Position numbers and translations under genes: made by a program. A stretch of DNA of 30,206 nt from Bacteroidales bacterium UBA6192. GTDB lineage: Bacteria; Bacteroidota; Bacteroidia; Bacteroidales; F082. Each line of letters opens with the position of its first letter. Positions within the stretch are counted from its first letter, which is position 1. A model generated the notes under the pieces. The model was not told the DNA's origin, did no database searches, and saw nothing but the letters and a program-made list of their open reading frames with translations. This document shows positions 23,668 through 30,206 of this stretch, piece after piece. The stretch covers positions 1,113 to 31,318 of the forward strand of contig DITE01000046.1 of the NCBI GenBank assembly GCA_002422725.1, written 5' to 3'.

Positions 23668-24942
23668 TCAGGTTTTCTGTTTTTTCTTCTTCGCTGCCGG
23701 AAACAATACATTGTTGAGTATGAGCCTGTAGCCGGGAGAATTGGGATACATATCAAGTTCGGTTGGCGGGTCGCCAACAAGATGTTGATAATCTTCGGGG
23801 TCGTGGCCACCGTAAAAAGTCCAGAAACCATTTCCGAAAGTACCGTGAATATATCTGTCTTCGTTTATCGAAGGGTTGTCGCCCAGCACAACCACCTGTG
23901 TTTTGACCAGTTTCTTGTTGAATGCAGTTGTCTGTCCCATAAATCCCCTGATCACTTTTTCGTGGTTTTGTGTAAGCATAGTGGGTATTGGGTCCCACTT
24001 GGCCGAAAATTCGAACAAGGTAAAATAATCGTTGGACTGGGTAACCGATCTGGGCCTGTATTCTGTGACATCTATATCTGAAATTTCATATTGTTGAGGA
24101 TTGGTTACCACCTTGAAGTCGGTAAAAGCAAAACAGTTGTGGTAGTTCAGACGCTCCGTATCGCCTGTTCTGATGGGATCGCCATCGAACATCACCTCGC
24201 AAATATCCAGTCCATCGGCAGCCAGAGCCACATCATAACTATCTGTTGCCGAGCACATGGCAAACAGATAGCCCCCTCCAGCAGTAAACTCCCTGATTTT
24301 TTTTGCAACAGCCAGTTTCAACTCCGACACTTTTGTAAAACCTCTTCTGGCAGCAGTTTCTTCCTGAACCCGCACATCTTCCTGATACCATGGGAAATGC
24401 CTGTATCTGGTCCAGAACTTGCCATATTGTCCGGTAAAATCTTCATGATGCAGATGCAACCAGTCGTAAGTAGGCAACACCCCATCAAGCACCTCATCAT
24501 CATAGATAATATCGTAAGGAATTTCAGCATAAGTAAGCACCAGCGTAACAGCATCGTCCCAGGGTAGTTTGTTTTTTGGGGAATAAACTGCGATTCGTGG
24601 CACTTTATGCATTTTCATTTCGTCCATATTTACATCAGGATCAACAATCTCTGCAATAATCGCATTGGCCTGCACATCCGCAATTACCTGAAAAGTCACA
24701 TTCCGTAAACGGCATTCCTTCTCAAAACTTTCGTGGTATGGGATCAGATAACTTCCACCACGATAATTCAGAAGCCAGCTGATTTCAATGTCGTGCTGAA
24801 GTACCCAGTATGCAATTCCATATGCTTTCAAATGGTTTTTTTGTGCATTGTCCATGGGTATGAGCAAATAAGCCGCGCTGCTGGTGTTCAACAGAATGAA
24901 AAATGAAAAAATGAAGAATGAAAGTCTATAATGATTCAGCAT
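23668..24942 (-). CDS. Secreted GATase-like protein, of the family often mislabelled asparagine synthetase B
   Basis: A 424-residue protein with a signal peptide (MLNHYRLSFFIFSFFILLNTSSA). The text after it, LLIPMDNAQKNHLKAYGIAY, and LNYRGGSYLIP are typical of a Bacteroidota family many databases call asparagine synthetase B. I see neither the N-terminal Cys of an asparagine-synthetase glutaminase nor an ATP pyrophosphatase SGGxDS loop, so that name is not supported. The middle resembles a type-1 glutamine-amidotransferase/ThuA-like fold: IAVYSPKN, then IIYDDEVL, an FTAGGGYLFAMC segment with Cys230 at the nucleophile elbow position, and SATDSYDVALAADG. The end holds VVVLGDNPSINEDRYIHGTFGNGFWTFYGGHDPED. 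Probably periplasmic, and perhaps non-enzymatic. A TATTTTTG promoter element is 34 bp upstream. Confidence 0.75.
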   Translation of the reverse strand: MLNHYRLSFFIFSFFILLNTSSAAYLLIPMDNAQKNHLKAYGIAYWVLQHDIEISWLLNYRGGSYLIPYHESFEKECRLRNVTFQVIADVQANAIIAEIVDPDVNMDEMKMHKVPRIAVYSPKNKLPWDDAVTLVLTYAEIPYDIIYDDEVLDGVLPTYDWLHLHHEDFTGQYGKFWTRYRHFPWYQEDVRVQEETAARRGFTKVSELKLAVAKKIREFTAGGGYLFAMCSATDSYDVALAADGLDICEVMFDGDPIRTGDTERLNYHNCFAFTDFKVVTNPQQYEISDIDVTEYRPRSVTQSNDYFTLFEFSAKWDPIPTMLTQNHEKVIRGFMGQTTAFNKKLVKTQVVVLGDNPSINEDRYIHGTFGNGFWTFYGGHDPEDYQHLVGDPPTELDMYPNSPGYRLILNNVLFPAAKKKKQKT

Positions 24943-24976
24943 GGAGGATTTACGGATTTGAATAAGAACTTGAATG

Positions 24977-24984
24977 CAAAAATA
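24977..24984 (-). promoter_or_regulatory. -7 promoter element TATTTTTG for the GATase-like gene
   Basis: Minus-strand TATTTTTG matches TAnnTTTG and lies 34 bp before the ATG at 24942. Confidence 0.5.
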
Positions 24985-25052
24985 ACGTTAATATGCATGA
25001 TGATCGTATTCACGCCGCTGATTTGGGTTGAAGGATTGCAACTGCCTGCAAG

Positions 25053-25080
25053 AAAAAAGCCACCCGGTTGGGTGGCTTTT
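25053..25080 (-). terminator. Intrinsic terminator of hppA paralogue 2
   Basis: On the minus strand AAAAGCCACCC, a 4-nt loop, GGGTGGCTTTT, then more T. The stem is perfect and starts 23 bp after the stop of the pyrophosphatase gene at 25104. Confidence 0.92.
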
Positions 25081-25103
25081 ATAGTAACTATTTGATATTC
25101 TTG

Positions 25104-27311
25104 TTATAATAAACTGAATGCAACAGTGAGGCCTGCCATAACGATGGAAACCATGCTCATCAGTTTGATCAGGATGTTAAGGCTTGGACCGGAAGTGTCT
25201 TTGAAGGGATCGCCAACGGTGTCGCCAACAACAGCAGCTTTGTGGTTTGCTGAACCTTTTCCGCCCAGATTACCTTCTTCGATATATTTCTTGGCATTGT
25301 CCCACGAACCACCAGAGTTGGCCATGAAAACAGCCAGTACAAAACCTGAACTCAAACCACCGGCCAACAGACCCATGACGCCCGAAACGCCAAAAACAAC
25401 ACCTGTTACAATAGGAACGGCTATGGCAAGAAGAGAAGGAAGCATCATTTCTCGCTGAGCCCCTTTCGTTGAGATTTCTACACAACGTGCATAATCCGGA
25501 GTGCCGGTGCCTTCGAGAATACCTTTGATCTCCCTGAACTGACGTCTGACTTCTTCAACCATTTTCTGTGCTGCACGTCCGACAGCATTCATGGTTAGCC
25601 CGCAGAACAAAAATGCCATCATTGAACCTATGAACATTCCGATAAGCACCTTTGGATTCATGAGAGATACCTGAAAATAATTCATAAAATCGACTATGGT
25701 TGCCTTGGATGTTTCCACAATGACGCCATCGGACATTTCCATCACATTTTGACCTATCCTGATCATTCCGATCTTAATTTCTTCAATGTAGGAAGCAAGC
25801 AAAGCCAGTGCAGTAAGTGCAGCCGAACCAATAGCGAATCCTTTTCCGGTTGCCGCAGTTGTATTTCCGAGCGCATCAAGTGCATCGGTGCGTTTGCGTA
25901 CTTCAGGTTCGAGCTTGCTCATTTCAGCATTTCCACCTGCATTATCGGCAATTGGACCGTAAGCATCCGTAGCCAGGGTTATGCCAAGGGTGGAAAGCAT
26001 ACCAACAGCAGCAATGCCTATCCCATAGAGCCCCAGGCTCAGGTTGGCAGGCTCAATCATATTCTTCACATCAAAGTTGATGGCCGACAAAAACGAAAGG
26101 GCTATTGCCATGGCAATTGTCAATACCGGGATTGCTGTCGACATCATACCCAGACCGATACCGGCAATAATTACCGTTGCCGGACCAGTTGCTGTTGCTT
26201 TTGCCACACTGATCGTTGGTTTGTATGATTGAGAAGTATAGTATTCGGTCGATTGTCCGATGATGATTCCGGCAACCAATCCAACGACAACTGAAAATGA
26301 TATCCCAACCCAATTCGTCATACCCAGACCATAAAGAATTCCAAATGAAGCTATTGCAATCAACACTGAGCTCACATTCACTCCCAGTCCCAGGGACTTC
26401 AGCAGGTCGCGCATGCTGGCGTTTTCTTTTGTACGTACCAGAAAAATACCAAAGATTGACAGGAAGATACCGACTGCAGCAATCAACATCGGAGCGATAA
26501 CAGCCTTGAATTGTGCCGTTTCGGAGCTCATGAATGCTGATGCACCCAGTGCAGCAGTAGCCAGAATGGCACCACAGTATGACTCGTACAGGTCGGCTCC
26601 CATTCCGGCAACATCACCCACATTATCACCCACATTGTCGGCAATTGTGGCAGGGTTGCGCGGGTCATCCTCAGGAATACCGGCTTCTACCTTACCAACC
26701 AGATCGGCTCCCACATCAGCAGCCTTGGTAAAAATTCCACCGCCTACACGGGCAAACAAAGCCTGTGTGGATGCTCCCATACCAAAAGTAAGCATGGTTG
26801 TGGTAATCACGACCATTTTGTGGGCTGCGTCGGCTTCCTGAACAAAGTAATCGAGAACAAGATACCAGATGGAAATATCGAGCAAACCCAAGCCAACAAC
26901 AGTAAGTCCCATAACAGCGCCGGACCGGAAAGCAACCCTGAGTCCCTTGTTAAGCGAATGACGTGCAGCATTAGCCGTGCGGGCCGAAGCATAAGTGGCT
27001 GTCTTCATACCAAAAAAACCGGCAAGACCCGAGAAAAAACCTCCTGTTAAGAAAGCAAATGGCACCCATTCGTTCTGCACCTTAAACACAAAGGCGAGCA
27101 GGGCAAAGAATATAACAAGCACCAAAAATACCAGGGAAACAACTTTGTATTGTTGCTTCAGATAAGCCATTGCCCCTTTTCTAACATGCAGGGCAATTGT
27201 CTTCATGAGGTCGGTGCCTTCATCTTCTTTCATCATACTTTTGAAAAAATACCAGGCAAAGCCCAATGCAGTGAGGGATGCAAAGGGAATAATCCAGAAT
27301 ATTGTACTCAT
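25104..27311 (-). CDS. hppA: Membrane-bound Na+/H+-pumping pyrophosphatase (paralogue 2, Bacteroides type)
   Basis: A 735-residue integral membrane pyrophosphatase, 15-16 helices, with all catalytic motifs: KAADVGADLVGKVEAGIPEDDP, NPATIADNVGDNVGDVAGMG, DAYGPIADNAGG, and NHKAAVVGDTVGDPFKDTSG near the C-terminus. GNTTAATGKG marks it as K+-dependent. The sequence follows the characterised Bacteroides-type enzyme closely, and it keeps T89 and F93 in FLTGGFFSG and D145 in LGLLDIS, residues that as I recall mark the subfamily shown to pump both Na+ and H+. Paralogue 1 lacks these. It has no C-terminal tail (ends at TVAFSLL). Own promoter and terminator make it monocistronic. It supplies membrane potential from biosynthetic pyrophosphate. 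Confidence 0.97.
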   Translation of the reverse strand: MSTIFWIIPFASLTALGFAWYFFKSMMKEDEGTDLMKTIALHVRKGAMAYLKQQYKVVSLVFLVLVIFFALLAFVFKVQNEWVPFAFLTGGFFSGLAGFFGMKTATYASARTANAARHSLNKGLRVAFRSGAVMGLTVVGLGLLDISIWYLVLDYFVQEADAAHKMVVITTTMLTFGMGASTQALFARVGGGIFTKAADVGADLVGKVEAGIPEDDPRNPATIADNVGDNVGDVAGMGADLYESYCGAILATAALGASAFMSSETAQFKAVIAPMLIAAVGIFLSIFGIFLVRTKENASMRDLLKSLGLGVNVSSVLIAIASFGILYGLGMTNWVGISFSVVVGLVAGIIIGQSTEYYTSQSYKPTISVAKATATGPATVIIAGIGLGMMSTAIPVLTIAMAIALSFLSAINFDVKNMIEPANLSLGLYGIGIAAVGMLSTLGITLATDAYGPIADNAGGNAEMSKLEPEVRKRTDALDALGNTTAATGKGFAIGSAALTALALLASYIEEIKIGMIRIGQNVMEMSDGVIVETSKATIVDFMNYFQVSLMNPKVLIGMFIGSMMAFLFCGLTMNAVGRAAQKMVEEVRRQFREIKGILEGTGTPDYARCVEISTKGAQREMMLPSLLAIAVPIVTGVVFGVSGVMGLLAGGLSSGFVLAVFMANSGGSWDNAKKYIEEGNLGGKGSANHKAAVVGDTVGDPFKDTSGPSLNILIKLMSMVSIVMAGLTVAFSLL

Positions 27312-27357
27312 AATGAATAATTTATAATTGGTTAAACACTAAATTTCATTCAAACGG

Positions 27358-27365
27358 CAAAGGTA
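27358..27365 (-). promoter_or_regulatory. -7 promoter element TACCTTTG for hppA paralogue 2
   Basis: Minus-strand TACCTTTG matches TAnnTTTG, 46 bp before the ATG at 27311. The 150-bp gap 27312-27461 holds this and nothing else I can recognise, including no clear terminator for the upstream sensor gene. Confidence 0.55.
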
Positions 27366-27461
27366 GAAATTACTAAATAATCTGAAAATAAGATTCTTAT
27401 GGCTATGCTTATTTATATCCATTCCGAATAAGCCTTAACTCAGCAGACTATTTAATCTGCC

Positions 27462-30206
27462 TTATGAAATTCTGAATTCTGTAGCCAATCGGCTCTGATG
27501 CGCAGAAATGGCAGAAAGGATTTTTTTGAGCATGGCACGGTCAATTTCGGGCAGGGCCGAAGGGCTGATGTGATTCCCCGATTGGTCGCCTGAATCGTGT
27601 TGACGTAACTGATTTCTAATGCGCAGGTACATCAGATACCTGACTGCCTCGCTGAACTCATTGAAGAATGAGTCGGTTATGGCATCAACCGTTCTGAGGG
27701 CATAAAGCCTCTCGAGGGTATTTCGTTCGGTGAGTCCATATTTTAGCGACCATAACCGAATGATGCCAACGATTGTCATCAGAGGCTTTTTCACATCAAA
27801 ATACTCTGTCTGCTGATCATGCAATTCAAAAACAATCTGGCCGCGAAGGTTTACAGGTTGTTTGATACTGGTTGTAGCCTGGACCAGATTATACATAAAT
27901 ACAGGCTTGTCGCGCAGCTCTTTCAGACAAAAATCCTGTAATCGTCCCGACAAAGTGAGGTCACCAAACACTGGCCTGAAATCAAAGAAAATCCCAACAT
28001 TGAGCAGTTCTTTAGGATTAGGCCTGTTGATCCATCCGGATACCTGAGAAGTGATCTCGTTCAGACTCAGACACCATTCGCTGGTCATGGCCATTACGCC
28101 TCCATCACAAAATGGATATCCTACCCTGTCGAGTTTTGTGCAGACAATTTTGCCCAGGTTAAGAAAATACTTTTTTACTTCAACTTCAGATTGTGAGGCG
28201 CTATTATCGTAAATTATGGCATTATCCTGATCGGTAGCCAGTGTTTGTTCGCGCCTTCCTTCGCTACCAAGAACCAAAAATACAAAAGGTACAGGCGCAG
28301 GGCCGAGTTCCTGAAGTGCATCCTGAATAAACCGGATGGTGATCTGGTCGGATATGCGGCTGATAAGTCGTCCTGAAGTAGCCGATCCTGTACCTGTTTC
28401 AACGAGCATGCTTACAAGCGCCGGCAACTGTTTCATCAGCTCGGCAATTTCGTCAACCGATCCTGCCTGTTGAATACTGTTAATCAGAAACTCAGGGGTA
28501 TCACGTCTCAGTTCCGACAGATCGGTCAGGCTGATATAGCCAGATTGCTTGTTCGCTGTTGAATGCACAATCACATACGATATTTTGCGCTGAATCATCA
28601 GGGCAAATGCATCCATGACCATTTCCTGATCTGTGAGGGCCATCACCGGTGCGCTCATGATCTCAGCAACTCGTGTTGAAACAGGAAGTTCAGGAGCAAT
28701 GAGCCTTCTGCTTATATCACCGTGAGTGAGTATGCCAACAACCGCCGCCTTGTCGTCGGTAACAAGAACCAGATCGCTGCCTCGCATGGTCATCAACTTC
28801 GAAGCAACCGAAGCAGGAGTATCCATATTACATATCGGTGGATACACCACAAGATCTTTCAAGGATTTGAGCAGCAGGTTGGCAGAAACAGGCTGCCCAG
28901 CCGATGATTTTTCAATATCAGCCCTCCTGCTCAGATAATCATAGGCATCCACCAGTATACCATCATAATACACCGCTTTGCCAAGAGCATCTTTAACCGG
29001 AAACAGCGAAAGGAGCAAAGCCGTTGAACTTCCATCGGGGTTTTTAATTTTGACCAGTTTATCCTTTAATTGCGCATTTGATGCGATTGTACGGATGAGT
29101 TGCCGTCTCTCGTTCGGGTCAAAAAGCAGGTCGAGCAGCGACAATTCCCCAATTTCGGTTATTGAACCATAACCCAGCAGTTTTAAACCAATATTGTTGA
29201 TATCGGTGAAACGGGGGTTACGTTCAACCGTGCACCTGAACATTCCCAGGTTCATCAGTTCGGCAATTGACCTGAATTTCTCCATACTCAGGTCCAGTTC
29301 GCGCTCAATATCCTTGTGCTTCGAAACATCTTTCAGGGTGTATATAAAACCTTTCTTGGTGCCGGTCATAATAACCGAACTGTGCACCACCACATTTGTC
29401 ATGCTACCATCCTTCCTGAGCAACTGCTGTTCGGTAACTTTTTCAGCTCCGGTTTCCGGCTGCCGGACTTCAGGGTTCTGATTTGTTGCTTCGGTGATGC
29501 TCTTCATACTGCGGTCAAAAGTCGGGTTATCCGGGGCAGCTTCCGTTTCATCAAACCCAAGTAATTGGAGTAGATAGGGATTACAATATACCATTTCGCC
29601 ATCCATGGTCATCATAACACCATCCGGAGAGGCCTCAACCAATTTCTTATATTTATCCAGGGTTTCCTTAAGTTTTTCCTGAGCTGAAAGCCGATGCATC
29701 TCAGCCATATAGTTTCTTCGGGCCAGATAAGCGATTAATGCAGCAATCAGCAGGGTGATAACGATTGAAATCCACACCACCTGTCTGGTAATACTGGTAA
29801 TTTCACGCTTCACGTCCTCAACATAGATTCCAGTGCCTACTATCCATCCCCATGGTTCAAACGCCTTTACATACGACAACTTTGGCACCACCATCAGGCT
29901 ATCGTCTTTCCATTGCCATTTGTAGTCGATATAACCATCGCCCGATTGCTTTACCAACTGAACGATTTCGACAAAGAATTTCTTTCCGGCCGGATCGGCA
30001 AAATCAGCCAGTGACATCCCGTTCATCTGCGGGCGATAAGGATGCATGATCATGTTGGGCATGGTGTCGGTGATCCAGAAATAGTCTTTAAACTCTTCGC
30101 CATAGCGCATATCCGCAATGATTACCGCTGCTTCGCGCTGAGCATCAGCCACATTAAAGGAATCGCTAACTAGACTATTCAGTTTATGCATCACACTCCA
30201 GGCAGT
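27462..30206 (-). CDS. Sensor nucleotidyltransferase: Cache, two PAS, CBS pair, DUF294 (N-terminus cut by window edge)
   Basis: The frame is open to the right edge, so the true start and the first membrane helix are outside; 914 residues are visible. Counting from the GTG at 30194, domains are: extracytoplasmic Cache-like sensor (1-128, GYIDYKWQWKDD and FEPWGWIVGTGIY), one membrane helix (139-157), PAS (183-293), second PAS (305-425), a CBS pair (450-560, VVGILTHGDISRR), and a DUF294 nucleotidyltransferase (567-740) with GSEGRREQTLATDQDNAI (643-660), where GS and DQD are the expected metal-binding motif, and a DUF294 C-terminal helical domain to 905. No histidine-kinase or methyl-accepting part is present. 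DUF294 proteins usually carry a cyclic-nucleotide-binding domain in front; here Cache and PAS take that place. The target is unknown. Confidence 0.92.
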   Translation of the reverse strand, partial: TAWSVMHKLNSLVSDSFNVADAQREAAVIIADMRYGEEFKDYFWITDTMPNMIMHPYRPQMNGMSLADFADPAGKKFFVEIVQLVKQSGDGYIDYKWQWKDDSLMVVPKLSYVKAFEPWGWIVGTGIYVEDVKREITSITRQVVWISIVITLLIAALIAYLARRNYMAEMHRLSAQEKLKETLDKYKKLVEASPDGVMMTMDGEMVYCNPYLLQLLGFDETEAAPDNPTFDRSMKSITEATNQNPEVRQPETGAEKVTEQQLLRKDGSMTNVVVHSSVIMTGTKKGFIYTLKDVSKHKDIERELDLSMEKFRSIAELMNLGMFRCTVERNPRFTDINNIGLKLLGYGSITEIGELSLLDLLFDPNERRQLIRTIASNAQLKDKLVKIKNPDGSSTALLLSLFPVKDALGKAVYYDGILVDAYDYLSRRADIEKSSAGQPVSANLLLKSLKDLVVYPPICNMDTPASVASKLMTMRGSDLVLVTDDKAAVVGILTHGDISRRLIAPELPVSTRVAEIMSAPVMALTDQEMVMDAFALMIQRKISYVIVHSTANKQSGYISLTDLSELRRDTPEFLINSIQQAGSVDEIAELMKQLPALVSMLVETGTGSATSGRLISRISDQITIRFIQDALQELGPAPVPFVFLVLGSEGRREQTLATDQDNAIIYDNSASQSEVEVKKYFLNLGKIVCTKLDRVGYPFCDGGVMAMTSEWCLSLNEITSQVSGWINRPNPKELLNVGIFFDFRPVFGDLTLSGRLQDFCLKELRDKPVFMYNLVQATTSIKQPVNLRGQIVFELHDQQTEYFDVKKPLMTIVGIIRLWSLKYGLTERNTLERLYALRTVDAITDSFFNEFSEAVRYLMYLRIRNQLRQHDSGDQSGNHISPSALPEIDRAMLKKILSAISAHQSRLATEFRIS

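Overview
The window reads as chromosomal DNA from a member of the Bacteroidota, most likely a Bacteroidales- or Marinilabiliales-like anaerobe. Three things point there. Most genes have a Bacteroidota-type -7 promoter element (TAnnTTTG) shortly upstream. The proteins are typical of that phylum: a DUF5522 Cys-rich mini-protein, a DUF4412-like secreted protein, a bifunctional-nuclease/UVR protein, a Bacteroides-type membrane pyrophosphatase, and SSCKK-type lipoproteins. Gene order and codon use look uniform. I see no rRNA, tRNA, CRISPR, prophage or insertion sequence. Assignment to an order is inference.

Layout. 1-2.2 kb: the start of a secreted protein, probably an S9-peptidase-like enzyme running off the left edge, then a small lipoprotein and a DUF4412-like secreted protein. 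2.3-4.6 kb: a membrane-anchored TPR protein, fmt (initiator tRNA formylation) and a gene for an HU-type DNA-binding protein, separated by clear intrinsic terminators. 4.6-11.9 kb: a co-directional minus-strand run of Lrp/AsnC regulator, a polytopic GT-C-like membrane protein, DUF5522 protein, soluble hybrid histidine kinase, RecQ helicase and MPG-type alkyl-base glycosylase. 12-13.2 kb: a divergent Cys/Met-metabolism PLP enzyme facing the Lrp gene across a shared control region with a palindrome. 13.4-19.0 kb: gcvP (glycine cleavage P protein) and a first membrane pyrophosphatase, separated by 477 bp of non-coding DNA holding an array of 8-bp repeats. 19.3-23.6 kb: a tight plus-strand operon of bifunctional nuclease/UVR protein, nucleoside transporter, thyA, folA and a lipoprotein, i.e. 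nucleoside uptake and thymidylate synthesis. 23.7-24.9 kb: a secreted protein of a family often mislabelled asparagine synthetase B. 25.1-27.3 kb: a second, clearly different membrane pyrophosphatase. 27.5-30.2 kb: a sensor protein joining Cache, two PAS, two CBS and a DUF294 nucleotidyltransferase, cut by the right edge.

The most interesting points are: two pyrophosphate-driven ion pumps that differ at the residues associated with dual Na+/H+ transport; the Cache-PAS-PAS-CBS-CBS-DUF294 sensor next to one of them; the in-phase octamer array between gcvP and the first pump; the Lrp/PLP-enzyme pair with its palindrome; and the misnamed secreted GATase-like protein. The rest is ordinary housekeeping content. 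I did not find a clear new multi-gene defence or biosynthetic system.
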